The position numbers and the translations under genes are program-made. Below, in pieces: positions 1-12,453 of a stretch of 64,000 nucleotides of DNA (position 1 is the first letter of the stretch; the number at the start of each line of letters is the position of its first letter). The stretch spans positions 3,164,501-3,228,500 of the forward strand of contig OX359200.1 of the NCBI GenBank assembly GCA_947172415.1, written 5' to 3'. This DNA is from Chondrosia reniformis (lineage: Eukaryota; Porifera; Demospongiae; Chondrillida; Chondrillidae). The notes beneath the pieces were generated by a model. The model did not search any database and was not told the origin of the DNA. It saw nothing but the letters and a program-made list of their open reading frames with translations.

Positions 1-1914
1 GGTACCGCTTCATAGCCCATATTTTCGAAATCGGCGGCCATTTTTATCTCGGTGATAGGTCATAGAACTTCGGGGACCCTTTAATCGGATTCAGCGGCCA
101 TTTTCATCCTAGAAACGGTCTTCGGTACGACTTCATAGCCCATATTTTCGAAATCGGCGGCCATTTTTATTTTTGTGATAGGTAGTAGAGCTTCAGGGCC
201 CCTTTAATCGGATTTGGCGGCCATTTTTATCCTAGAAATGGTTTTCGTTACAACTTCATAGCCCATATTTTCGACTTCGGCGGCCATTTATATCTTGTTG
301 ATTCGTCGTAGAGCTTCGGGGACCCTTTATTCGGATCCTGCGGCCATTTTCATCCTAGAAACGGTCTTCGGTACGGCTTCATAGCCCATATTTTTAAAAT
401 CGGCGGCCATGTTTAACTCGGGGATAGATCGTAGAGCTTTGGGGACCCTTAATTCGGATTCGGCGGCCATTTTTCTCCTATAATCGGTCTTCGTTACAAC
501 TTCATAGTCCATATTTTCGAAATCATCGGCCATTTATAAGTCGGGGATAGGTCGTAGAGCTTAGGGGACCCTTTAATCCGGTTCAGTGGCCATTTTTATC
601 CTAGAAATGGACTTCAGTACAGCTTCATAGCCCATATTTTCGAAATCGGCGGCCATTTTAATTTCGGCGATAGGTCGTAAACCTTCTGGGACCTTTTAAT
701 CGGATTCAGCGGCCATTTTTATCCTAGAAACGGTCTTCGGTACGCTTCATAGCCCATATTTTCGAGATGGCCGGCCATTTTATCTCGGTGATAGGTCATA
801 GAGCTTCAGGGACCCTATAATCGGATTCGCCGGCCATTTTTATCCTAGAAATGGTCTTCGTCACGGCTTCATAGCCCATATTTTCGAAATCAGCGGCCAT
901 TTTTAAGTCGGGGATAGGTCGTGGAGCTTCGGGGACCCTTTAATCGGATTCAGCGGCCATTTTTATCCTAGAAATGGACTTCGGTACGGCTTCATAGCCC
1001 ATATTTTCGAAATCGGCGGCCATTTTTATCTCGCTGATAGGTCGTAGAGCTTCGGGGACACTTTAATCAGATTGAGCGGCCATTTTTATCCTAGAAACGG
1101 TCTTCGGTACGGCTTCATAGCCCATATTTTCGAAATTGGCGGCCATTTTTAACTCAGGGATAGGTCGTAGAGCTTCGGGGACCCTTTAATCGGATTCGGC
1201 GGCCATTTTTATCCTAGAAATGGTCTTCGTTAGGGAGTCATAGCCCATATTTTCGAAATCGGCGACCATTTTTATCTTATTGATAGGTCGTAGAGCTTCG
1301 GGACCCTTTAATCAGATTGAGCGGCCATTTTTATCCTAGAAACGGTCTTCGGTACGGCTTCATAGCCCATATTTTCGAAATTGGCGGCCATTTTTAACTC
1401 GGGGATAGGTCGTAGAGCTTCGGGGACCCTTTAATCAGATTAGGCGGCCATTTTTATCCTAGAAACGGTCTTTGTTACAACTTCATAGCCCATATTTTCG
1501 AAATCGGCGACCATTTTAATCTTATTGATAGGTCGTAGAGCTTCGGGACCCTTTATTCGGATTCAGCGGCAATTTTTATCCTAGAAACAGTCTTTGGTAC
1601 GGCTTCACAGCCCATATTTTCGAAATCGTTGGTCTTTTTTAACTCGGGGATAGATCGTAGTGTTTCGGGGACCCTTTAATCGGATTCGGCGGCCATTTTT
1701 ATCCTAGAAACGGTCTTCGGTACGGCTTCACGGCCAATATGTTCGAAATCGTTGGTCTTTTTTAACTCGGGGATAGATCGTAGAATTTCGGGGACCCTTT
1801 AATCGGATTAGGCGGCCATTTTTATCCTAGAAATGGTCTTCGTTACAAGTTCATAGCCCACATTTTCGAAATCGGCGACCATTTTTATCTTGTTGATGGG
1901 TCGTAGAGCTTCGG
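1..1914. repeat. 122-bp dimeric satellite, left block
   Basis: Tandem array of about 15-16 units with a period near 122 bp, seen from the recurrence of CTTCATAGCCCATATT at roughly 9, 130, 253, 377, 499, 622 and so on. Each unit has two related halves of about 61 bp. One begins TTCATAGCCCATATTTTCG and the other TTCGGGGACCCTTTAATCGG, and both run into GCGGCCATTTTTATC. The half-units align along their whole length, so the repeat is a dimer of an older ~61-bp monomer. Units differ by scattered substitutions and 1-2 base indels. Short ORFs inside it follow the repeat and are not genes. The array is probably cut by the window start. Confidence 0.95.
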
Positions 1915-2390
1915 CATACCTGCCAAGTCTCACGCATCTGGCGTGAGACACACGCATTTGACCGTCATGTCACGCTCACACGCATATCTGTGCCAGATCT
2001 CACGCCTTTTCCTGATTCTCACTCACTGTCACACTCACTCTAGTCTCCCCAGCAGACAGATCAGCCATACAGGCTGATGGGGCTATTCCTTGGCTGTGGA
2101 GTATATATCTTAAAATTCTTGTCGATGATCTATCCGTATTCCATTTATTACGACTTATAGACCTATGATCTAGCAGTAATCCGTAAGCGCAGCGGCGCTT
2201 TCTCCTCCATTTTTAATTGATGACGTAATGTATGGTATTAGCTATCTAATGTTAACAGTAAGGGTATTGAGGGAAATGTACACGAGCGTAGCGAGCGAAT
2301 TTTTTTTGAAATCTCACACATTTTTGGGCGGTCTAACTCATTTCTTGAGAAAGTCTCACGCATGCTCTAAGCCTAGCCTTGGCAGGTCTG
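1915..2390. mobile_element. Short DNA transposon-like element (MITE) with terminal inverted repeats
   Basis: A 476-bp non-satellite insertion inside one 122-bp unit. The left end is CATACCTGCCAAG and the right end reads CAGACCTGCCAAG on the other strand, so there is a 13-bp terminal inverted repeat with one mismatch, starting CA and ending TG. CTTCGG flanks it on both sides (1909-1914 and 2391-2396). Removing the element and one CTTCGG restores a normal satellite unit, which supports a 6-bp target site duplication. Inside both ends are copies of TCTCACGCAT and its relatives. No transposase is encoded and the 68-codon ORF within it is not convincing. The superfamily is unassigned. Confidence 0.8.
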
Positions 2391-3889
2391 CTTCGGGGAC
2401 CTTAATTCGGATTCTGCGGCCATTTTTATCCTAGAAACAGTCTTCGGTACGGCTTCATAGCCCATATTTTCGAAATAGGCGGCCATTTTTATCTCGGTGA
2501 TAGGTCGTAGAGCTTCAGGGACCGTTTAATCGGATTCAGCGGCCATTTTTATCCAAGGAACGGTCTTCGGTACGGCTTCATAGCCCATATTTTCAAAATC
2601 GGCGGCCATATTTAACTCGGGGATAGGTCGTAGAGCTTCGGGGACCCTTTAATCGGTTAAGGCGGCCATTTTATCCTAGAAACGGTCTTCGGTACGGCTT
2701 TATAGCCCATATTTTCGAAATCGGCGGACATTTTTAACTCGGTGATAGGTCGTAGAGATTCGCGGACCTTTTATTCGTATTCGGCGGACATTTTTATCCT
2801 AGAAACTATCTTCGGAACGGCTTCATAGCCCATATTTTAGAAATAGGCCGCCATTTTTAACTCGGTGATAGGTCTTAGATCTTCGGGGACCTTTTATTTG
2901 TATTCTGCGGCCATTTTTATCCTAGAAACGGTCTTCGGGACGGCTTGATAGCCCATATTTTCGAAATAGGCGGCCATTTTTAACTCGGTGATAGGTCTTA
3001 GATCTTCGGGGACCTTTTATTTGTATTCGGCGGCCATTTTTATCCTAGAAACTATCTTCAGTACGGCTTCATAGCCCATATTTTCGAAATAGGCGGCAAT
3101 TTTTAATTCACGTATAGGTCTTAGATCTTTGGGGACTCTTTATTCGTATTCAGGGGCCATTTTTATCCTAGAAATGGACTTCGGTATGGCTTCATAGCCC
3201 ATATTTTAGAAATTGGTGGCCATTTTTAACAGGGAGATAGGTAGTAGAGCTTCAGGGACCCTTTAAACGGATTCAGCAGCCATTTTATCCTATGAACGGT
3301 CTTCAATACGGCTTCAGAGCCCATATGTTCGAAATCGGCGGCCATTTTTAACTTGGGGACAGTTCGTAAAGCTTCGGAGACCCTTTAATCGATTTTGGTG
3401 GCCATTTTTATCCTAGGAACGGACTGGTACAGCTTCATAGCCCATACTTTCAATTTCAGCAGCTATTTTTAACTCCGAGATAGGTCGTAGAGTCTCAGGG
3501 ACCCTTTAATCTGGTTTGGCGGCCATTTTTATCCTTGAAATGGTCTTCGGTACGGCTTCATAGCCCATATTTTCAAAATCGGTGGCCATTTTTCACTCAT
3601 AGATAGGTGGTAGAGCTTCGGAGACCCTTAAATCACGTTTGGTGGCTATTTTTATCCTAGGAACGGTCTTCGATATGACTTCATGCCCCATATTTTCGAA
3701 ATTGGCAGCCATTTTTAATATGTGGATAGGTAGTAGAGCATTGGGACCCTTTAATCGAGTACGGTGGCCATTTTTACCATTAGTAAAGTCTTCTGTACGG
3801 CTTCATAGCCCAAAGTTTGGAAATTGGTGGCCATTTTTACTCGGAAATAAGTTGTAAAACTTCGGGGACCCTTAAATTCAGGTTTGGCT
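2391..3889. repeat. 122-bp dimeric satellite, right block
   Basis: Continuation of the 122-bp array after the inserted element, about 12 units in the same orientation and phase. Divergence increases towards the right end: from about 3160 onwards units carry more substitutions and small deletions, as expected at an array edge where homogenisation is weak. The array stops within a few bases of 3889, in the middle of a half-unit (after GGTTTGGCTA), and the 13-bp satellite starts immediately with no spacer. Confidence 0.93.
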
Positions 3890-4019
3890 ACACAACTACT
3901 ACATACAACTAGTACATACAACTAGTACTACAACTAGTACTACAACTAGGACATACAACTAGTACACACAACTATATAGTACTACTACTAGTACACACAA
4001 CTATTACATACAACTAGTT
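3890..4019. repeat. 13-bp minisatellite, first block
   Basis: Start of the long array whose consensus monomer is ACATACAACTAGT. The monomer contains the palindrome ACTAGT and is strongly strand-asymmetric (6 A, 3 C, 3 T, 1 G). Monomers here carry common variants such as ACACACAACTA and ACTACAACTAGT. Confidence 0.95.
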
Positions 4020-4292
4020 AACCATTTTATTATAATACGATAATTATACAATAATATGACTCTATATAGATAATAGATTTATAGTTGGATAAGTTTATGT
4101 CCCAGAATTTGTTACCTCGATGATGTCTGGTACACTTAGCTTTTTGGATTAGTGTCTGGATCCCCTTAGGTATGTCACGGCAGATCGCAGTAGTGACAAA
4201 TTGAGCATACATCTCATCCAGTAGATTGTAGTTGCGTATGGTTGCTTCTTCTTTTCTGAAATCATGTGTGCTAATCGTTTCTAATCGTTTGT
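4020..4292 (-). other. Unidentified non-satellite island with an 88-codon ORF
   Basis: About 270 bp of sequence unlike either satellite. On the minus strand an ORF runs 4296-4030 (88 codons). Its first ~68 codons have ordinary amino-acid composition (it begins MYKRLETISTHDFRKEEAT), while the last ~20 codons are AT-rich and hydrophobic. An AATAAA hexamer on the same strand (4026-4031) overlaps the stop codon. This could be a fragment of a captured transcript, a transposon remnant or chance. I do not recognise the protein and assign no function. Confidence 0.4.
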
Positions 4293-4414
4293 ACATACAA
4301 CTAGTACATACAACTACTACATAGAACTAGTGAATACAAATAGTAAATTCAACTAGTACATACAACTAGTACATACAACTAGTATCTAGCACATACAACT
4401 AGAACATATATACA
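4293..4414. repeat. 13-bp minisatellite
   Basis: Short run of the 13-bp monomer between the unidentified island and the first foldback element, in the same orientation as the rest of the array. Confidence 0.9.
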
Positions 4415-5190
4415 CTAGAGAACAATAAAAATTTTCTTCAAAAATAGTGAAGATGTAGGGATGGCACAAAAAGCAGAGAAACAAGAAAGGGATGTTACAC
4501 AGTGAAGCATTAGCTATGCATGAATCATACAACACCCTTGCTTGTAGGATTCATGCATAGCTAATGCTTCACTGTGTAACATCCCTTTCTTGTTTCTCTG
4601 CTTTTTGTGCCATCCCTACATCTTCACTATTTTTGAAGAAAATTTTTATTGTTCTCTAGTTTCTGTACTTTTTATGGAGCATAAGCTAGGAATTCGTTGT
4701 ATTTTAAACCACTATGGTTTTTGCAATGTTCGACTGAATATGACGTCATTAAAATGGCGAATTTATTGAGGTCTTGACTCTGGAGCCATGAAAACTGTCA
4801 TACTCAATAACAGCGTTATCGCTCTCGCTTCTACAAAAGAATACAGCTCGGAAAATTTAGAGTATTTTCGCTTAAGAAGTAGTCCGAAGACTTATTGCGT
4901 TTTTTAGTTACAGCGGGCGAAGAAGATGAAGAAAATGAAGAAGATGAAGAAGAAGAAGATGAAGAAGAAGAAAATGAAAATGGGAGATTTCAAAGTTCGT
5001 TCATTTGCCAACGATACACGGTCGCTTGCCTTCAAGGCCAATTTATAGCATGGCTGTTCTATATTTAACTCTACATAGTCTCGTTTCGGCGATTTTCAGC
5101 CTAATTCGGAATTTCGCTCCTATACCAATGTATGGGGAAAACGAAACAACCAGTACCATCCCTACATAGAGAGTACTACCGTACTCTCTG
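4415..5190. mobile_element. Foldback element, copy D1, with perfect 112-bp inverted repeat
   Basis: The left part is a foldback: arm 4415-4526, 21-nt spacer 4527-4547, arm 4548-4659. I compared the arms base by base and they are exact reverse complements over 112 nt. The body (4660-4915) includes a TGACGTCA palindrome. It is followed by a GAA/GAT-rich purine tract (about 4918-4980) and a right part ending in a short hairpin AGAGAGTAC-TACC-GTACTCTCT (5168-5190). TGTAGGGATGG occurs inside the left arm and, inverted, near the right end, so an inner terminal-repeat element (about 4455-5166) may be nested in the foldback. No transposase ORF is visible, so it is non-autonomous. Confidence 0.8.
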
Positions 5191-6286
5191 ATTATAGTTC
5201 ATACAACTATAGTACATATAACTAGTACAAACAACAACTATATATAACTATTACATAAAAAGTACATACATCTAATACATACAACTAGTGCATACAACTA
5301 GTAAATACAACTAGTACACACAACTAGTACATAAAACTAGTACATACAAGTAGTAGACACAACTAGTATGCACAACTAGTATATACAACTAGTACATACA
5401 ACTAGTACATACAACTAGTACATACAACTACTACATACAACTAGTACATACAACTACTACATACAAGTAGTAGACACAACTAGTACACACAACTAGTACA
5501 TACAACTAGTACATACAACTAGTACATACAACTATTACATATACCTAGTACATACACATATAATCAGTACATATAAATAGTACGCACATTAAACTACAAC
5601 TAGTACATACAACAAGTACATAACTATTCCATACAAGTAGTACATACACCTAGCACCTACCTAGTACCTAGTATAACCAGTACTAGCACCTACAAGTAGT
5701 AAAAATACTAGTATATACAAATAGTACATACAACTAGAACATATAACTAGTTCAAACAACTACTACATATAACTAGTATATACACATATAGCTAGTACAT
5801 ATAAATAGTACCACAACTAATACATACAACTAGTACATGAAACCAGTACCAACAACTAGTAAATATAACTAGTAAATATAACTAATAAATATAACTTGTA
5901 CTGGTACATACAACTAGTAAATATAACTATTAAATATATCTTGTACTAGAACATACTACTAGTCATACACCTAGAACATACACCTAGTACATACAAATGG
6001 TACACAACTAGTACCTATAACTAGTACCCAACTACTACATATAACTAGTACATACACATATAACTAGTATATAAATAGTACATACACCTAATACATACAA
6101 CTAGTAAATATAAATTGTACAACTAGTTCATACAAATATTACATTCAACTATTACCTACAACTAGTACCTACAACAAGTAATTATAACCAGTGTAAGTAC
6201 ATACAACTAGTTCATACAACTAGTGGCTACAGTTAGTAAATATTACCAGTTCTAGTACATACCACTAGTTAATACTACTAGTACAT
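5191..6286. repeat. 13-bp minisatellite
   Basis: Holds only the minisatellite. Around 5380-5460 and 5500-5530 there are near-perfect consecutive monomers, while the rest alternates with length variants such as the insert ACACATATAACTAGT. No other element is seen. Confidence 0.93.
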
Positions 6287-6580
6287 GGGGGTGCTTATGG
6301 TCTAGAGCAAAGACACAAGATTCAAGATCCAGTGATTTTGGGATGTCCATAGTTCTAGCCCAGGCCATGGCAGCAGATTTTCAGTGATTTTTATTGACAA
6401 GCACCCCTTGACAACAAACACTGCCCACTGATCGAACAGATTACTGACCAATTTAATGACTGATTTACTGTATGGGGGTTTATATATATGTTGTATGTAC
6501 TGGTACTGGCCTCCCTGAAAAGAAGTCCACTGGACTACGTGGAGTTCCAGTCTAATAATTCAATTCAATTCAAAATTCAG
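6287..6580 (+). mobile_element. 5'-truncated LINE or SINE 3' end
   Basis: A 294-bp non-satellite island whose right end has the features of a CR1/L2-type 3' terminus. There is a short hairpin (GAAGTCCACTGG pairing with CTACGTGGAGTTCC, about 6519-6546) followed by an AATTC-like microsatellite tail (AATAATTCAATTCAATTCAA, about 6555-6574). No coding sequence remains. GGGGTGCTT near 6288 recurs inverted as AAGCACCCC near 6400. The orientation (3' end on the right) follows from the tail. Assignment to a LINE-mobilised element is inference from these terminal features. Confidence 0.55.
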
Positions 6581-8014
6581 ACATACAACTAGTGCAAACA
6601 ACTGGTACATGCAACTATTTTATATAATTAGTACATGCAACTATTACATTCAACTAGTACATATAACTAGTACCTACAACTAGTTAATATAACTAGTACT
6701 TGTACATACAACTAATGCCTACTTAGTATCTAGTATTATTACTACTAGAACTTACAACTAGTACACATAACTAGTACATACACCTAGTACATACAACTAG
6801 TATATACAAATAGTACATACAACTAGTACATACAAGTAGTATATACATTCATCTAGGACATAAAACTAGTTCATATAACAAGTACATAACTAGTACATAC
6901 AATTATGACGTAGAACTAGTTCAAACAATTAGAATATACCACTACTACATACACCTATTACATACAATTATTACATACAAATAGTACATACAACTAGTAC
7001 ACACAACTAGACTATCCAACTATTAACTAGTACATACATCTAGTACATACAAATAGGACATAAGAATTGTACTTAAAACTAATAAATATAACTAGAACAT
7101 ACAACTAGTACAACAACTAGTACATACAATTAGTATAAATAACTAGTACATAAACCTAGTACATACAAGTGGTACATATAAATAGTTCATATACCTGCTA
7201 TATACAACAAGTACATACAACTAGTACCTACAACCAGTACATATAACTGGAACGCGTACAAAACACTAGTACATACAACTACTACTATCAACAAGTAACA
7301 AGTACATACAACTAATACATTGAACTAGTACGCACAACATGTACATACTAGTAGTACATTCAACTAGAACATGCAAGTTGTACATACAATTAGTACATAA
7401 AACTAATCCATACAATTAGTACACAGAACTAGTACTTAAAACTAGTTCATATAACTAGTTACATAACATTAGTACATAGTTCAAACAATTAGAACATACA
7501 ACTAATACCTATAATTAGTAAATATAGCTTGTACTAGTACATACAACTAGTGAATAAAACTGGTACCTACAACTAGTTCATACAACTAGTACATACAACT
7601 AGATATTAGCACATACAACTAGTACATACAACTAGTACCTACAACTAGTACATATAACTAGTACACACAGCTAGTACATAGAACTAGTACATATAACTAG
7701 TACATACAACAATTACACACAACCAGTACATACAACTAGAACATACAATTAGTACAAACATCTAGTTACTAGTACATACAACTAGGTCATAAAACTAGTA
7801 CCTACAAGTAGTAAATTTAACTAGTATACTAAAAATACACACAAGTAGAACAAGGAAGAAGTATATATAACTACATAAAACTAGTACATACAGCTATTAC
7901 ATACAACCAGTTACTAGTACATACAACTAGTACATACAACTAGTACATATAACTAATACATATAACTAATACATACAACAATTTCACACAATTAGTACAT
8001 ACAAATAGTACATA
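6581..8014. repeat. 13-bp minisatellite
   Basis: Only satellite is seen. Monomers are relatively diverged, with frequent ACTTGTAC, AATTAGTAC and ACAAGTAC variants and occasional deleted monomers. Orientation is unchanged. Confidence 0.92.
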
Positions 8015-8640
8015 TAGAGAACAATAACAAGTTTCTACAAAAATAGTGAAGATGTAGGGATGGTACAAAAAGCATAGAAACTAGAAAGGGATGTTACACA
8101 GTGAAGCATTAGCTATATATGCATGAATCATACAACACCCTTGCTTGTAGGCTTCCCTACATCTTCACTATTTTTGTAGAAAAGTTTTATTGTTCTCTAG
8201 TTTCTGTTCTTTGTAATGGAGCATAAGCTAGGAATTTGTTGTATTTTAAACCACTTTGGTTTTGCAATCTTCGACTGATTATGACGTCATTAAAATGGCA
8301 AATTAATTGAGGTCTTGACTCTGGAGGCATGAAAACTATCATACCCAATAATAGTGTTATCGCTTTCGCGTTACAACGGGCGAAGAAGATGAAGATGAAG
8401 AAGATGAAGAAGATGAAGAAGAAAATGAAAATGGGAGATTTCAAAGTTCGTTCATTTGCCGACGATACACGGTCGCTTGCTTTCAAGGCCAATTTATAGC
8501 ATGGCTGTTCTATATTTAACTCTACATAGTCTCGTTTCAGCGATGTTCAGCCTAATTCGGAAATTTGCTCCTATACCAATGTATGGGGAAAACGAAACAA
8601 CCCGCACAATCCCTACATAGAGAGTACTACAGTACTCTTT
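8015..8640. mobile_element. Foldback element, copy D2
   Basis: Same family and orientation as the copy at 4415-5190, with the same order of parts: left arm, body, GAA/GAT tract (about 8381-8435), right end CCCTACATAGAGAGTAC. It is shorter because about 80 nt of the second foldback arm is missing (the junction reads CTTGTAGG-CTTCCCTAC near 8150-8155) and part of the body is deleted. The hairpin is therefore incomplete here. A minus-strand ORF across 8492-8187 is mostly translated purine tract and is not taken as a gene. Confidence 0.78.
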
Positions 8641-11508
8641 GATATACAACAAGTATATAAAACTAGTACATAAAACTAGCATTTTAACTAGTAATTACAG
8701 CTAATACATAGAAATAGTACATACAACAAGAACATATAACTAGTACAAACAGCAAGTACACACAACTAGTACATATAACTAGAACATGCAACAATATCAC
8801 ACAACTAGTACATACAACTAGTACATATAATTACTTACAACTAGTACATACAACTAGTACATAAAACTAGTTTATACGACTATTACATATAACTAGTACC
8901 TGCAACTACTTACTCGTACATACAATTAATACATACAATAAGTACATACAACTAGTACATACAGTTAGTACATACAACTAGAACATACAACTAGTACATA
9001 CAACTAGTAAATACAATTAGTACATACATCTAGTTACTAGTACATAAAACTAGTAAATAAAACTAGTAACTACAACTAGTAAATTTAACTAGTAAACAAA
9101 AATACACACAACTAGTACTTACAAGTAGTATATATAACTATGTACAACTAGTACAAACAGCTATTACAAACAACATGTTACTAGGACATACTACTAGTAC
9201 ATACAACTGGTACATACAACTAGTACATATAATTAGTACATACAATTAATAGATACAACTAGTACATATAACAAGTACATACAATAATTTCACAAACTAG
9301 TACATTAAAGTAGTACACATAATAATTACTGGTACATACTACTAGGACATACAACTGGTACATACAACTAGTACATATAATTACTTCCAACTTGTACATA
9401 CACCTAGTACATACAACTAGTTCATACAACTATAATCATTTAACTAGTACCTGCAACTACTTACTAGTACATACAACTAATACCTACAATTAGTACACAC
9501 AACTAGTACATACAGTTAGTATATATAACTACATACAACTAGTAGATACAGCTATTACAAACAACTTCTTACTAGTACAGACTACTAGTACATACAGCCA
9601 GTACTTACAACTAGTACATACAACTAGTACATAAAGCTTGTACATACAACAATTTCACACCACTAGTACATACAACTAGTACATATGACTAGTTACTTGT
9701 ATATAGAATTAGGACATAAAACTATATAGTGCATTCAACTAGTACATACAACTAGTACTAACAACCAGTACATATAACTAGTACATACAGCAAGTTCATA
9801 CAAATTGTTTATATAACTAGAACATACAACAATTTCACACAACTAGTACATACAACTAGGACATACAATTAGTACATACATCTAGTTACTAGTACATACA
9901 ACTAGTACATAAAACTAGTAACTACAACTAGTAAACAAAAAATACATACAACTATAACACACAAGTAGTATATATAACTATGTACAACTAGTACATACAG
10001 CTATTACAAACAACATGTTACTAGTACATAATACTAGTACATACAACTGGTACATACAACTAGTACATATAATTAGTACATACAATTAATAGATACAACT
10101 AGTACATATAACTGGTGCATATAACTAGTACATACAATAATTTCACAAAACTAGTACATAAAACTAGTACATATAATGATTACTAGTATATAGAACTAGG
10201 ACATACTACTAGTGCATAAAACTAGTAACTACAACTAGTAAATTTAACTAGTATACAAACAACTTGTTACTGGTTCATCCTACTAGTACATACAACTGGT
10301 ACATACAACTAGTACATATAATTAATTCCAACTTGTACATACACCTAGTACATACAACTAGTTCATACAACTATAATCATCTAACCAGTACCTGCAACTA
10401 CTTACTAGTACATACAACTAATACCTACAATTAGTACATACAACTAGTACATACAGTTAGTATATATAGCCAGTACATACAACTAGTACATACAGCTAGT
10501 ATATACAACTAGTACATATAACTAGTACATAAACTACTACATACAACAATTTCACACAACTAGTACATACAACTAGTAACTATAACTAGTTACTAGTATA
10601 TAGAACTAGGACATAAAACTAGTGCATTCAACTAGTACATACAATTAATACATACATCTAGTAACCAGGACATACAACTAGGACATAAAACTAGTAACTA
10701 CAAGTAAATTTAACTGGTATACAAAAAATACACACAACTAGAACATACAAGTAGTATATATAACTACATACAACTAGTACATACAGCTATTACAAACAAC
10801 TTGTTACTAGTACACACTACTAGTACATACAGCTAGTACTTACAACTAGAACATATAACCAGTACATAAAACTAGTACATAAAACAATTTCACACAACTA
10901 GTACATATAACTAGTTACTAGTATACAGAACTAGGACATAAAACTAGTATATATAATGATTACTAGTATATAGAACGAGGACATACTACTAGTGCATAAA
11001 ACTATTAACTACAACCAGTAAATTTAACTAGTATACAAACAACTTGTTACTGGTTCATCCTACTAGTATATACAACTGGTACATGCAACTAGTACATATA
11101 ATTACTTCCAACTTGTACATACACCTAGTACATACAACTAGTTCATACAACTATAATCATCTAACCAGTACCTGCAACTACTTACTAGTACATACAATTA
11201 ATACCTACAATTAGTACATACAACTAGTACATACAGTTAGTATATATAGCCAGTACATACAACTAGTACATACAGCTAGTATATACAACTAGTACATATA
11301 ACTAGTACATAAACTACAACATACAACAATTTCACACAACTAGTACATACAACTAGTAACTATAACTAGTTACTAGTATATAGAACTAGGACATAAAACT
11401 AGTGCATTCAACTAGTACATACAATTTGTACATACAACTAGTAACTAGGACATACAACTAGTACATAGAACTAGTAACTACAACTAGTAAATTAACTTGT
11501 ATACAAAC
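8641..11508. repeat. 13-bp minisatellite organised in ~0.8-kb higher-order units
   Basis: The monomer array carries a longer periodicity. A distinctive run of variants (…TTAACTAGTAAACAAAAATACACAC…, then CAGCTATTACAAACAAC, then TACTACTAGTACATACAACTGG) occurs near 9060-9210, 9920-10050, 10690-10820 and partly again near 11030. The spacing is about 0.78-0.86 kb. A second marker, ACTTGTACATACACCTAG followed by TATAATCATCTAACCAG, appears near 9390, 10330 and 11110. So the block is three to four diverged copies of one higher-order repeat. Confidence 0.85.
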
Positions 11509-11597
11509 AAGTATTTCGAGTTTAAAAACTCGTGGGGCTCCCGCCCCCCGAATTAACTCGAACTACTTGGCCGTATCGTTGAGATTTAATATATATA
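11509..11597 (+). mobile_element. GC-hairpin element, copy E1 (5' fragment)
   Basis: First ~90 bp of a small element also seen at 12363-12762 (inverted), 16278-16483 and 55642-56021. It opens AAGTATTTCGAGTTTAAAA, continues through a C/G-rich stretch, and then TTCGAG returns inverted as CTCGAACTACTT, so the first ~65 bp fold into a hairpin. This copy stops after TTTAATATATATA and runs straight into satellite. Confidence 0.75.
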
Positions 11598-12335
11598 GTA
11601 AATATAACTAGTACTAGTAAATAAAACTAGTTCATGCAACTAGTACATCAAAATACTACACACCACTAATACATACAACTAGTACATACTACTAGTACAA
11701 ACAACTAGGACATAAAACTAGTACATCCATCTACTACATATGACTAGTACATACACATATACCTAGAAATTATAAATAGTACATACAACTAGTAGAGATA
11801 ACTAGTACACAAGCATAAAACTAGTACATACACATATAACTGATGCTTATAAATAGTACATACACATAGTACATGCACCTAGTACATACAATTAGTACAT
11901 ACAACTAGAAACTAGTATAAACAAGTAGCTCATAGAACGAGTACATAATACTAGAACGTACAACTTGTAAATACAAGTAGTACATAGCTACTACATACAA
12001 GTAAAAGCAACTAGGGCATATAACTAGTACATTCACCTACTACATATAACTAGTACATACACATATATCCAATTAATATAAATAGTACGTGCAACTAGTA
12101 CATACACCTAGTTCATAAAACTAGTACATACAATTAGTACATACAACAAGTACCTTCCTAGTACCAAGTATAACTAGTACAAGAACCTACAACTAGTACA
12201 TTCAACTAGTACATTCAACTAGAATATACAACTAGTTTATACATACAACTAGGACATATAACTAGTATATACACATACCTACTACATATAACTAATACAT
12301 AAAAATATAACTAGTACATATAAATAATACAAACA
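11598..12335. repeat. 13-bp minisatellite
   Basis: Only diverged satellite monomers, with several ACACATATA(A/C)C length variants. The block ends where a short piece of the 122-bp satellite begins. Confidence 0.9.
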
Positions 12336-12362
12336 GGGGGACCCTTTAATAAAGTTCGGCAG
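12336..12362. repeat. 122-bp satellite fragment, left of E2
   Basis: GGGGGACCCTTTAATAAAG and the following TTCGGCAG match the second half-unit of the satellite at 1-3889. This is the left remnant of the satellite island into which the E2 element inserted. Confidence 0.8.
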
Positions 12363-12412
12363 CCCCCTCTATTGTTTTCATAACACGATTTATGTATTTC
12401 TTCATTATACGG

Positions 12413-12453
<41 letters not shown>

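Noticed and set aside
327-533. 68-codon ORF in the 122-bp satellite
   Set aside because: Its protein repeats with the satellite period and is broken in neighbouring units.
2228-2434. 68-codon ORF across the right end of the MITE
   Set aside because: It crosses the element boundary into satellite, so it cannot be an element gene, and it has no recognisable motif.
8187-8492. 101-codon minus-strand ORF in foldback element D2
   Set aside because: Much of it is the translated GAA/GAT tract (runs of F and I), and the frame is not kept in the sister copy at 4415-5190.
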